This document shows, piece by piece, positions 10,925 through 20,635 of a DNA stretch of 64,000 bases. The notes below the pieces were generated by a model. It had not been told where the DNA came from. It did no database searches and saw only the letters and a list, made by a program, of their open reading frames with translations. Numbering within the stretch: the first letter of the stretch is position 1; the number at the start of each line of letters is the position of its first letter. A program made the position numbers and the translations under genes. The stretch comes from Dugong dugon. Its lineage: Eukaryota > Chordata > Mammalia > Sirenia > Dugongidae. The stretch is from assembly GCA_030035585.1 (NCBI GenBank), contig CM057469.1, positions 22,686,501 through 22,750,500 of the forward strand. The letters are read 5' to 3'.

Positions 10925-11525
10925 GAAGTGTTCACCACCTGTCGCTATGTGGGTAGGATGGTGGTAGGCAGGCCAAGCATGCGTCACTGTTTACCAGGCA
11001 TGTGGTGTGGCTGAGAGCGGGGTAGGAAGGTGCAGGCTTCCACCTTCCATGAATTGAGCACTGCAGGAAGACACGGTGGTGCTTGCCAGGTGGGTAGGGC
11101 AGCAGGTGGGATGGATGTGATGAGTGACCAGTGGTGCAGGCATGCTCACTGTCACTTTCTTGGTGGACAGGGCAGTCGACAGGGAATGTGGTGGGTGACC
11201 AGGGGTGCAGGAGCACTCTTTACTGTTCAATGGGTGGCCAGGTGGTGGGTGGGGTGGGTATAGTGGGCAACCTGATGCGTGTGAGCACTTTCTGCCACTC
11301 ATTAGGTGGGTGGGGTGGCCGGCATGGGTTGTAGCAGGTGACCACCTTGGTGGGGCAATTACTGCTGCATCTGAGGTGAGCAGGGTGATGTGGTGGGTGA
11401 ACAGGGTACAAGACACTCCGTGTCTGTCTCTGGGTGGAATTGGTGGCAAGGGTGAGGGTGTGACGAGCAATTGGGGTCACAGGTGCTCTCTGTGCTGCTT
11501 GCCATGTGGATGGGGTAGTGGGTGA
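10925..11525 (-). repeat. Degenerate GC-rich minisatellite in L1-A 5' UTR
   Basis: About 600 bases of G/T-rich plus strand built from diverged units of roughly 70-80 bases. Recurring words are GGTGGGTGACCAG, GGTGCAGG, GAGCACT and CACTTTCT. It lies between the ORF1 start and the 5' terminus, so it belongs to the 5' UTR. L1-C has a comparable G/C-rich but less repetitive stretch at 54950-55870. Confidence 0.6.
11247..11267 (+). other. Canonical G-quadruplex motif
   Basis: Runs GGG, GGGG, GGG, GGG with loops of 1, 1 and 6 bases (T, T, TATAGT). This satisfies the G3+N1-7 rule on the plus strand, the antisense strand of the L1-A 5' UTR. Confidence 0.6.
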
Positions 11526-11530
11526 GGGGG

Positions 11531-12061
11531 TGTCATGGATTGAATTGTGTCCCCCCAAAATATGTGTCAACTTGGTTAGGCCATGATTCCCAGTGTTGTG
11601 TGGTTGTCCTCCATTTTGTGATTTTCATATGTGTTATAAATCGTAGTCTTTGCCTGTGGTTAAAGAGGATTAGGGTGGGATGTCCTTGCTCAGATCATAT
11701 CCCTGATCCAATGTAAAGGGAATTTCCCTGGAGTGTTGCCTGTACCACCTTTTATCTTACAAGAGATGAAAGGAAAGGGAAGCAAGCAGAGAGTGGGGAC
11801 CTCATAACCACCAAGAAAGAAGCACCAGAGCAGAGCACATCCTTTGGACATGGGGTTTCTGTGCAGAAAAACTCCTAGTCTAGTGGAAGATTGATGAGAA
11901 GGACCTTCCTCCAGAGCTGACAGAGAGAGAGAGCCTTTCCCTGGAGCTGACATTCTGAATTTGGACTTGTAGTCTACTAGTTTGTGAGAGAATAAATTTC
12001 TCTTTATTAAAGCCATCCACTTGTTGTATTGCTGTTATAGCAGCACTAAATGACTAAGACA
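11531..12061 (+). mobile_element. Solo LTR (afrotherian MaLR/ERVL-like family), in L1-A 5' UTR
   Basis: A 531-bp LTR beginning TGTCATGGATTGAATTGTG and ending AGCAGCACTAAATGACTAAG then ACA, so it has TG...CA ends. A polyadenylation signal AATAAA sits at 11991-11996. Flanks GGGGG (11526-11530) and AGGGG (12062-12066) fit a 5-bp target duplication with one change. The same family occurs at 15961, 33995 and in reverse at 13873. No internal retroviral genes are present, so this is a recombined solo LTR. The 3' end resembles MaLR LTRs (AAAGCCATCCACTTGT); the exact family name is uncertain. Confidence 0.82.
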
Positions 12062-12605
12062 AGGGGTAAGTGGTGGCTGGCAGAGTCTTGTCAGATGGAG
12101 GACCTCCTGTTGACACTTTATGGATCTGTTATTCCTTGTGTGCCACCCACCCTAATGGTCAGGGACCACCTCTGGTAGTCCTGTCTCTGGATCCTGGCTC
12201 CCTCTCTACTCTGGAAGAGCTCTTGCTCTCTTTTCTGTAGTTTCCTTCCTTAGATCTGACTCATATCCTGCTCACCTTGCTTTACTCCGGGTATGTCTAC
12301 AGTTTCCCTATCTCCTATTGGGAATTCCATGAGGTTGCCTTCCTGTGCTGCTCATCCAGCATCGCTGCTGGCTTTGTCTCAAGATGGCCACACTCTGCTG
12401 GGCTGGCTGGCAGGACATCTCCGCTCTGTATCACTCCTCATTTGAAGTTTTCATTCAGTTTCGTCTTCCAGTCGGTGTTCGTTCTACTTATTTATTCTTC
12501 CATTTGATGCTTGGGGTTCCAGGATTGTCATGTGTATCTGTTTTACTTGGTTTCTTGAGCCTTTGCTTAAGTGGATGGCATGGGTGTCTGACTTAGCCGC
12601 TATCC

Positions 12606-13485
12606 TGGGACATTGTTTGTTACTCTTGTTCGTGAGTTGTGATTCATGTGGTCTCTGTGTCTGTGACTGCTCCTTTTCTGTTTCTGACAGAAAGAAGAGG
12701 TACCTTCTCTCCTTCTAGCCTCTATGTCATTCATTTTATACAAGAAAAGATTTAGGACCACACAATTAGAGACATTGGGGTTACTTCTCAGTATACACAT
12801 GTCCCACATGTTCTCAACCCCACATACCATGAATTGGAATTGTGGGGAGAGAGAAAATGTGTGTCCATCTGGTGCAGTGATGAGTATGAGATCATTGGAC
12901 AGGAATACTCTTGCCATATGGTATTTACTGGAGTGTCACAGGGATATATTTTTGCTTCTTTTTCACAATTGGAGATCCATTTTAATTTCCTCTTTAAGCA
13001 GGGAGTGATGCCTCCTGTCAAACGGCTTTTAAAACCCACCCTCCTATCATCAGAATGTCCAAACGGATGCTCATGTCACAGAGACCTACAGCCACCAGAA
13101 GGCTCTCAAGAAGCAAAAAGTGGACTTGTCATGTTTACATTAAGCTCCATTGAACAAAAGCACAAAACATTGTGATCAAGCTAGAACAAAATCACTCTCA
13201 TAACTCTCCAGGTTTCACTTTTCACCTGTCCCTTAGTGAGAAGAAATGTAAGAAGACTACTGTTTTTCTTCTGCTAATAATGTACTATGTAGAGATATGC
13301 CTAGTAAATAATAAGAGTTCTCAGCCAGATTTATTATTAACAATATTGGTTGTCTTCATAAATTCTCGGGTTAAACTGTATATGCACAGAGATAAGAACA
13401 GGTAGAAGCCATTTAGTAGTTATAGTTAATATTTTGCCATTCGGACTAGGAAGAAAATAAGTAATCACTGTAGAATTCTGTTTCA
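12606..13485. other. No gene or recognised repeat
   Basis: About 880 bases of apparently single-copy DNA after the 5' end of L1-A. Short open frames exist on both strands, but none shows a domain, splice context or codon pattern I can support. Confidence 0.5.
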
Positions 13486-13820
13486 AGGCTTAATTGTTAG
13501 GTGCCATTGAGTCGGTTCTGGCTCATAATGACCCTATGCACAACAGAACAAAACACTGCCCGGTCCTGTGCCATCCTCACAATTGTTGCTATGCTTGAGC
13601 CCATTGTTGCAGCCACTGTGTCATTCCATCTCGTTGAGGAGCTTCCTCTTTTTCACTGACCCTCTACTTTACCAAGCATGATGTCCTTCTCCAGGGACTG
13701 ATCCCTCCTGATAACATGTCCAAAGTACATAAGATGTAATCTCACCATCCTTGCTTCTAAGGAGCATTCTGATTGTACTTCTTCCAAGACAGATTTGTTC
13801 ATTCTTTCTGATTTAAGATT
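13486..13820 (-). mobile_element. RTE-clade LINE fragment, 3' end
   Basis: Antisense copy starting at the element's true 3' end (plus-strand AATTGTTAGGTGCCATTGAG) and containing all landmarks of the copy at position 1. It is 5'-truncated after ACAGATTTGTTCATTCTTTC. Confidence 0.88.
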
Positions 13821-13872
13821 CTACATATTCATAGGCTTTCCCCAAGTTTCTAGAATCTTCAGAGAAGGAGTA

Positions 13873-14150
13873 TGTCTTAGTCTTCTAGGTCTGCTGTAAC
13901 AGAAGTATCACAAGTGGATGGTTTTAACAAAGAGAAATTTATTCTCTCATAGTCTAGGGTGGCAAAAGGATGATCCAGATTTTTGGAATTTGAGTATATC
14001 TTCCTGAGAAATTCAAGGCCCCCTGCTAGCTGGAGAGCCCCTTGACTGGTAGGACCCTCTTTACTACAGTCAAACTTCATGTGCTTAACCCCTAGACCAT
14101 TTCCTTTCTTATCTTTCTTCCTCATGCTTGTATTTTCTCCATAGTGAGGA
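13873..14150 (-). mobile_element. LTR fragment of the same MaLR-like family
   Basis: The plus strand starts TGTCTTAGTCTTCTAGGTCT, the exact reverse complement of the 3' end of the LTRs at 11531 and 15961. It then gives CTGTAACAGAAGTATCACAA and the complement of the AATAAATTTCTC polyadenylation region. Similarity fades after about 14150 and no 5' terminus is seen. Confidence 0.65.
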
Positions 14151-15064
14151 CATAATCATAAAACATTTTGGCAGAAGCTTCTTGTCTTGCTGAACTACAA
14201 TGATAAGGGCAAGACATCTGACTAATAAATAGTGTCTTCTAAACCAAGACAGTTGTGGAAGTCTTTAACTACTTTTTTATTAGCACTGGACAAATGCAAA
14301 ACTTAATTAACAGCAGCCAGGGATCTCTTTTTTTTTTTTTTAAATCTCTGCCACTGGTAGGGTCTTTTTAGTATCAAATAGTTATTTGACTAATGTCTCC
14401 AAAATGTTGTAAAACTGTGTAGAAACTTTTCAGGAATTCATATGATTTGGCATAAAGTCAAGTTTGAAAATATACCATGACAAATGGCTTTAACATGTTA
14501 TTATTTTAAAAAGAGATTAATAAGTTGATGTCAGAATATTGATAAAGGGCACTTATTGAGCACCAGTGCTAAGTGTCAGGGGTTCAATGATGAATGAAGT
14601 ATGGCCCTTGCCTTTGGGGTGAGCAGAGGAGGCAGACAGTAAGTAATAAATACCACAGAACTGCGTGCTATTCAGGGGCTAGTCAGATAGCCACAGGGTT
14701 CAGCCTCATCCTCTGTTGAACTTCCTGATTCTACTTATTTTTCTTGGCTTTTAAAGGTCATTTTTTCCTCTTGAGTGATAGAATTTTATATTTGTTGTGT
14801 TTGTTACTTGACAAATGACAGGCTGACTAACATGTGCAGGCACTCCTGGAACAGCCAATTGTCAAAGGACAAGCACTCCAAAGGCTCAGTGCTTGCCTCT
14901 TAGTACCCAGGACTCCTGCGGGAGAGAGGCCTGGAAACATAATGGGAGGGATAGACGAGGAAGGCACTGCCTGCATTATTTTCTGTGATATTATTCCATA
15001 AACAACAACATTTATTCTTGCGTTTAAAGTACCTTAGTTACTTTGTCCACCACCTGTCTGTTAG
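14151..15064. other. No gene; L2-like fossil at about 14550-14720
   Basis: Within this stretch, CTTATTGAGCACCAGTGCTA followed by a TGATGAATGAAGTATGGCCC block matches the widespread L2 3' motif (TTATTGAGCACC...GATGAATAAGACATGGCCC). The rest shows nothing I recognise. Confidence 0.5.
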
Positions 15065-15415
15065 TTTGTGGTATATGGTGGCTTGTGTGTTGCTATGATC
15101 CTGGAAGCTATGCCATTGGTATTTCAGATAACAACAGGGTCACACATGGACAGGAATCAGCAGAGCTTCCAGACTAAGACTAGGAAGAAAGGCCTTGAAA
15201 TCTACTTCCAAAAATTAGCCAATGAAAGCACTAGGGATCACAACAGAATATTGTCTGAATAGTGCTGGAAGATGAGTGACCTAGGTTGGAAGGCACTCAA
15301 CAATGGACTCAAACAGACCAATGATCATGATGATGGTGCAGGACTGGGCAACATTGTGTTCTGTTATACATAGAGTCACCACGAGTCAGAGTCGACTTGA
15401 CAGCTGAACAGCAAC
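15065..15415 (+). mobile_element. Internally deleted RTE derivative
   Basis: The 5' UTR portion of RTE (GTGTGTTGCTATGATCCTGG, then AGACTAGGAAGAAAGGCC and TTGGAAGGCACTCAA) is joined near 15302 directly to the 3' terminal portion (CAATGGACTCAAAC...GAGTCGACTTGAC...CAGCAAC). The whole ORF region is missing. It could be a deletion of one full-length copy or a member of a non-autonomous family; compare 43905 with a different junction. Confidence 0.75.
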
Positions 15416-15960
15416 TGTCTTCATGTTTGATAAAGAGTTCTTAAATACAACACAAAAAGCACAAACTAGGAACAAGAAAAATATACTAAATTAGACTTCC
15501 TCTAAAGTAAAAACTTTTGCTCTGTGAAAAACTCTATCGAGAGAATGAAAAGACAGGCTTTCATCAGATTGGGAAAAATATTTTTAAAACACATATCCAA
15601 CAAAGCACTTATATCTTAGTATATAAACTCTTACAACACATTGTTTTACCATTTTTGTAAGCCAATTTTAATAACCTTAAAAGTAAAGAATTCTTAGAAA
15701 TTTATAATTATCCAAAAAAGCATGATAGAAAAAAGTTGATAGTATGTGAGTAGGTAGTTAACAACAGCAAAAAAAAAAAAATACAAATGGGCAATAAATT
15801 ATTATGTTTAACTTTATTACAATTAAATATGCAAATAAAAGTTCAATAATTTTTATCTACCAGGTTTTTAAAAATTAAAAAACATCAGCAAATCCAGTGT
15901 AAAGCAAAACCAGCATCTCATGTACTTCTGATGGTGTATATTCATAGCTCCTTTATGGAG

Positions 15961-16506
15961 TGTCATGGATTGAATTGTGGCCCCAGAAATACCTGTCAAC
16001 TTGGCTGGGTCATGATTCTTTATACTGTATGATTGTATAAGCTGATGTGATTTCCTTATGTGTTGTAAGTGCTATCACTATGATGAGGTTATATGTGATC
16101 TACTTATGTGTTATAAATCCTATCACTGTGATGACGTTATACTGATGAGGTTTACAAGGTGGGATAGTGTCATAATCCGATCTCTTTTGAGATATAAAAG
16201 AGAGAAGTGAGCAGAGACGCATGGGAACCTCACACCACCAAGAAAGCAGTGCTGGGAGCAGAGTGCGTCCTTTGGACCTGAGGTTCCCAGACCAAGGGAA
16301 GACTGATGCAACACAAGCACCTTCCAAAACAAGGGAAGATCGATGACACAGACCTTCTTCCAGAGTCGACAGAGAAAACATTCCTCTGTAGCTGACACCC
16401 TGAATTTGAACTTGTAGCCTACTAGACTATGAGGAAATAAACTTCTCTTTGTTAAAGCCATCCACTTGTGATATTTCTGTTAGAGCAGCACTAGATGACT
16501 AAGACA
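15961..16506 (+). mobile_element. Solo LTR with perfect 5-bp target duplication, in L1-E
   Basis: A 546-bp LTR, TGTCATGGATTG...GACTAAGACA, flanked by TGGAG on both sides (15956-15960 and 16507-16511). It has a TATA box (TATAAAA, 16193-16199) and a polyadenylation signal (AATAAA, 16436-16441), giving a readable U3-R-U5 order. A short internal direct duplication is present (CTATCACTATGATGA near 16071 and CTATCACTGTGATGA near 16120). Same family as the LTRs at 11531 and 33995; no retroviral coding region. Confidence 0.9.
16193..16199 (+). promoter_or_regulatory. LTR TATA box
   Basis: TATAAAA in the context TTGAGATATAAAAGAGAG, conserved at 34223-34229 in the LTR at 33995 and lost in the copy at 11531. 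The position, about 230 bases from the LTR start, fits the U3 core promoter. Activity is unknown. Confidence 0.55.
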
Positions 16507-16740
16507 TGGAGGCAGTCTGCCAAATGTGTTTGAAAATGCCAACTGTGTTCTTTTTTATCTGGCAATCTCACATTTAGAAAATAATTGCATATGTTTTAAA
16601 TATATAGTTGTTACATTATTGCTTATATTAGTAAAAATAAAAACAATCTAAATGCTCATTAACTGATCTTAATTAAATTATGATATATGCATAATGTAGA
16701 ATATGTAGCTATAAAAATGATTAAACAGTCTCTTATTTCC

Positions 16741-16812
16741 CTCCATCCATTCCATCCAGTCATCCACTCATCCATCCATCCACACATTTATCCGTGTGTG
16801 TGTGTGTGTGTA
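16741..16812 (+). repeat. (CATC)n and (TG)n microsatellites
   Basis: Imperfect CATC/CCAT repeats (16741-16790) are followed by an uninterrupted TG run at about 16794-16811. They lie at the ORF2/3' UTR border of L1-E, where old L1s often carry such runs. Confidence 0.85.
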
Positions 16813-17425
16813 TTTGTAACTCAGTGAAATTACTCCTGAATGAAAAATCACTTCTTCTGGGGCAGGAAATAAGAATGAGTTTTAGGATAAAGAGAACAAG
16901 TACTTCCTATGCTTGAGGTGGCAGTGGGATAGGAGACAGAAGAAGATCTAGCAAAAACTGAGAAACTGCTGCTGGACAAGTGACAATGATGAGATGGTGT
17001 CTCTAAGTCATGGAAGAATGTTTGGAAGGTCCAAGGAGGGCCATACTCCTTGTGGTAATGTCTGCAGCAGCCCCATGGACTGAGTGAGCATTCTAGGATT
17101 CTTGTAGTTCTCTCCAGAGAGAAAACCTAGGGAGGGAAGAAAGCCTTCTTATGAATGGTGGGATATGGATTCAGAGTTGCTTAATTTGAATAATAGAAGA
17201 AATGTGATGTCATTTCGTTCCCTAACCTGCTTATACGTGTTGTATCAGTTATCAGTATATGAAGAGATGTCTTGAGAATGGTAACTAAGATGTTCATAAT
17301 GGTTATCTCGGGATAGTAAGATTTCCAGTGACTTTCAAGTTTCTTCTATTAACTTTTTTGCATTGTTTGATTTTTTCCCCAACAACTAAGCATTATTTTT
17401 ATAAAATCCAGAAGATGATTTTAAT

Positions 17426-17813
17426 AAAATAACATCCAATTTTGCACAAGTGATCATTTCATTAGGAAATCCTAGGTAACTAATTTTAAACATATTTAAT
17501 TAATTTTTGAACATTGAAACAATGGTTTTGAGTATCTATAGATAATCTTATAAAAACTTCTTGTATTATTATTTTTAGTTTTAGCTTTATGAAGACAGTT
17601 TTTCTTTCTTTGATTTAGGAATGTATGATTTTTAATGGTGACCTGTGGATTTTTGAGTCTCTTTTGCCCTGGTATTCTTTCTATTCAATTTTTACCTCCT
17701 TAAGAGTTAAAAATAAATAAGATCAGTAAAGTTACCAGGGTTTCTGAAAATGTTTTTGTATTTTATAAAAATCCCCTTATAAACTCAGAGATTAGAGCCA
17801 AGGTTACCAAATA
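17426..17813. other. No gene or recognised repeat
   Basis: A/T-rich single-copy-looking DNA between L1-E and the palindromic MITE. Confidence 0.45.
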
Positions 17814-18014
17814 CCACATTTTTCCTCAAATAATGCACAGCTTCTACCATGCCCACCCCCCACAAGGTATTTTTGTAAGTGCACTATGCTAATTTTTTTA
17901 CAGCAACATATTAAAACTAATTGACATAGCCGTGCTTACAAAAATACCTCATGGGGCAGGGGCACGGTTGGCAAACAAATGTAGAAGGTGCACGTTAATT
18001 GCATAAAAATATGG
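17814..18014. mobile_element. 201-bp palindromic MITE with TA target duplication
   Basis: The two halves are inverted copies. The left arm CCACATTTTTCCTCAAATAA ... CAAGGTATTTTTGTAAGTGC pairs with the complement of the right arm, which reads CCATATTTTTATGCAATTAA ... TGAGGTATTTTTGTAAGCAC. A short loop lies around 17895-17930. It is bordered by TA at 17812-17813 and 18015-18016, as for Tc1/mariner-type elements. It has no coding capacity, and I cannot name the family. Confidence 0.7.
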
Positions 18015-19295
18015 TAATAGTTTTTAATCTACTTAGAAATTATCTTGAAATAACTTTTGGAGTATTATTCACTTAATAATTCTGACTCTGGCAAGCAATT
18101 TCAAGTAAATTCCAGATGATGGAAATTTGACGGCCTTATTTTGATAAATTACTGCCTTGGTGTAATATCCAGTTAAGTGGACTCTGTTATGAGCTGGAGG
18201 AAAGTTGAAGAGGAATAGGATAAACCTCCTAGTTTTAAAGAACTTAGGCTGTGACTTTGTGGGGCTCTGTTTGGGGGAACACAGTCTCGACATTAAGTTG
18301 GCCTAAGTTTTTATAATTACTGAGATGAGTTAATGTGAAATGTCCTTATAAGTATTTGTTCACCAATATAAAAGAAATCAGAGTATGTTTTCTCTCATGT
18401 TGTAATCTTAAACTTTTCAGAGTATGATAGTCCTGAGATGGGGTCAGTTGTTCTAGATCCCAGTTCCTAATTTGCTAAAATTTATTGTGTCATGTTAAGC
18501 TAATCATTTAAACTTCTCTGTTTCCATTGTCTTTGTCTTTAAAATACAAATGATAATACTTGCTTGTTGACTTCATGGGACAGAATAAATAAGACAGTAG
18601 GAATAAAGACATTCTAAAAATTATAAATATGTAATATTAGAATAATACTTCCTCATCTAGAACTCACAGGGAATTAGTAATTCTGAATGGAGGGGAGCTT
18701 TGAATAGGTAACAATTACATGCTAGAACCCTTAATTGTTTCTGATTAAAACTTAAATATGGTGTGGTGCATGAGACCTGATTATATTCGTACTTCATCAT
18801 TGCCCTTGCTATTTGGACAATGATAAGTAAACCACATGCTCCCTGAGCCTCAGGATTTTCTTTTATTAAGTGGAGAAAAGTGTGTACTTTCTCTGTCTAC
18901 TTAATAGAATTATTATGAGTGTCTAATGAAATAATATGTGAAAATGCTTTACAAACTGTAAGAGTCTACGTATACAGATTGCTACTACATCAGATACATC
19001 TCTAATTTGAGTAGAATACATCATATTGTAATCTAGCTTTTTTATTATAATTCAAGGAGGCCAGTATGAATATTTTTTCCTGTCCTACGCTAAAATACAG
19101 CAGTAAATATAAACACAGCTGTGCTTGATGGATATATTAATTCTGCGACTCTATATACCAAATGGAGTTATCATACTCTGCCCCATTCTAAGATGAACTT
19201 TAGGCGTTATACAACTTATAACGTTGATCATTGATTCACCAACAGACTACCAAATTGCTGGTAGATTTTGGCCACAGTTTTCTGCAGAAACTATT
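18015..19295. other. No gene; two MIR fossils
   Basis: MIR-like sense pieces are at about 18440-18620 (TAATCATTTAAACTTCTCTG, then ACAAATGATAATACTTGC) and about 18760-18970 (GAGCCTCAGGATTTTC, TTATTATGAGTGTCTAATGA, GAAAATGCTTTACAAA). The remainder shows nothing I recognise. Confidence 0.55.
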
Positions 19296-19501
19296 TCCCA
19301 GTAGCCATTGAAACAAATTCTGACTCATGGAGACCCCATGTGTGTCAGCATAGAACTGTACTCCATGGGGTTTTCAGTGACTGATTTTTCAGAAGTAGAT
19401 CACCAGGCCTTTCTTCCAAGGCACCTCTGAGTTGACTCAAACTACCAGCCTTTGGGTTAGCAGCCAAGCATGTTAACCATTTGCACCACCCAGGTACTCC
19501 A
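19296..19501 (-). mobile_element. AfroSINE, long subfamily
   Basis: Antisense copy with the extra internal segment of the longer subfamily (plus-strand AGAAGTAGATCACCAGGCCT and TTCCAAGGCACCTCTGAG) and the tRNA-head complement ending CCACCCAGGTACTCC. Target duplication CAGAAACTATT (19285-19295) against CAGAAATTATT (19502-19512), one mismatch. Confidence 0.9.
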
Positions 19502-19736
19502 CAGAAATTATTACCTCCCTCAAAACAAATATACATAGTAAATTTTCCAATTTATCTTGGTCAAATGCTAAAATACTGAGGTGCAGGTTAATTTTTTTAC
19601 TCCACAGTAGTCTTCCCCTTGGGGATTCAGAAGTATTCTTGAGTCTGTTATTTTTTTTTACTTTATACATTTTTTCCATGTTATAATATCAGCTACTGAA
19701 GACCTTTCTACCTCTGCTACTGCTGATCTCCAGTTA

Positions 19737-20215
19737 CAGGTAGTTCCTGACGTTATGACAGTGTTCTGTTCTGACTACTCCGTCATAAGTTGGTTCTGAC
19801 GTAAGTCAAATACTTCTTTTTTTTTTAGTTTTCATTATTATTGCCCTTTATTACCAGTATCTTTATAAATCTGATCTTTGTCTTTAGGAGTTGGAAACAT
19901 TATACAGAAACTTACAGGTATATATTAATATATACATAAAAAAATACACAAGTCCATAAAAAGAAATGGATGATGTTGACATTTTTTCAGTTCCGGTAAT
20001 AACTCCACTTTTGGAAGGTACTGATCATCTGGGTTATCCCTGGGAATGAAGATGAAATTTCTAGTTAGAAAATTAGTGAGAGTTGTCTGTATGGTCCTTT
20101 TATGCACTGTAACATTGTATGTTGTAAATATTACTAACGATAAAATGTAGAAAAAAACACGATCATAAGTGTGGCTTGTCGTAACTTGAATATGTCGTAA
20201 GTCGAGGACTATCAG
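19737..20215. mobile_element. 479-bp TIR element with TA duplication (Tc1/mariner-like)
   Basis: The ends are imperfect inverted repeats: CAGGTAGTTCCTGACGTTAT on the left and, reading inward from the right, CTGATAGTCCTCGACTTACG. TA lies on both sides (19735-19736, 20216-20217). Subterminal motifs of the type CGTCATAAGT / GACGTAAGTC / GTCGTAACTT recur near both ends. The centre has only a 60-codon chance frame and no transposase match, so it is non-autonomous. Family name not known to me. Confidence 0.65.
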
Positions 20216-20251
20216 TATTTATTTTTAAGCTCCCCTTATTTCTTATTTTTG

Positions 20252-20620
20252 GCCTGAAACAACAAACATTTATTCCCTCAAGTTTTTGTGGTTAGGAATT
20301 TGAGAGTAGCTTAGCTGGTTGGCTCCAGCTCAAGGTCTCTTGTGAGGTTGCAGTCAAGATGTCACTTGAGGCTGCAGTCATCCAAAGGCTTCAGGGGCTG
20401 AGGACCTATGTCCAGGGTGGGTCGCTCATATAGTTGCTGGCTGGAAGCCTCAGTTCCTTGGTACCTGGGTCTCTATATAGCCTACTTGAGTAATGTCACA
20501 GTCTGGCTTCCCCCGGGTGAGTAATCTAAGAGGGAAAGCAAGGAGAAAGCTGCATTGCCCTCATTCCCTTTTTTTTAACCTAGTCTTAGTAATTAAATAT
20601 TATCACTTTTGCCATGAACA
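20252..20620 (-). mobile_element. MLT1-type ERVL-MaLR LTR fragment
   Basis: The plus strand shows the antisense signature of MLT1-like LTRs: AACAACAAACATTTATTCCC, TAGCTTAGCTGGTTGGCTCC, GGTTGCAGTCAAGATGTCAC, CTGGCTTCCCCCGGGTGAGT, and ATCACTTTTGCCAT. Partial and diverged, with no target duplication located. Confidence 0.65.
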
Positions 20621-20635
20621 TCATTATGAAACTTC

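Larger units (their letters stand above)
394..12605 (-). mobile_element. L1-A: old antisense L1, split by four later insertions
   Basis: An L1 lying on the minus strand and recovered in five pieces: 394-1324, 9697-9736, 9777-10493, 10675-11530 and 12062-12605. In order these hold the 5' end of ORF2, the inter-ORF spacer and ORF1 C-terminus, the ORF1 coiled-coil and N-terminus, the GC-rich 5' UTR with minisatellite, and the 5' terminus. Continuity rests on matching order to L1-B and L1-C. ORF1 text ends at 1324 (ATCGCCATCAT) and resumes after L1-B at 9705. The 3' half of the element is not in the window; it may lie upstream of position 1, beyond the RTE fragment. Inserted elements are L1-B, a SINE stub, an AfroSINE and an LTR. 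Confidence 0.8.
15425..17425 (+). mobile_element. L1-E: ancient L1 (L1M-like), split by an LTR
   Basis: Three plus-strand pieces. 15425-15960 shows ORF2-type text (AAACTTTTGCTCTGTGAAAA) in heavily mutated frame. After the LTR, 16512-16740 shows the end of ORF2 (AACAATCTAAATGCTCATTA, AATATGTAGCTATAAAAATG). About 17255-17425 resembles an L1M 3' UTR (TAATGGTTATCTCGGGATAG). The section 16830-17255 does not match and may be a further insertion. It is too decayed for an ORF call. Confidence 0.65.

Noticed and set aside
10991-11570. Long Pro/His/Thr-rich frames (94-159 codons) on the minus strand
   Set aside because: They come from the G/T-rich minisatellite of the L1-A 5' UTR read in reverse; low-complexity chance frames that run on into the LTR.
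16100-16461. 93- and 112-codon minus frames, considered as retroviral gene remnants
   Set aside because: They lie wholly inside the solo LTR, antisense to its U3-R-U5 order; LTRs of this type carry no such gene.
11531-16506. LTRs at 11531 and 15961 as the two ends of one provirus
   Set aside because: They are in the same orientation, but the interval contains the L1-A 5' end, an RTE and L1-E text and no retroviral genes. Each LTR has its own 5-bp target duplication in a different L1.
16741-16812. CRISPR-like or satellite array
   Set aside because: Simple CATC and TG microsatellite runs without spacers, in a mammalian genome.
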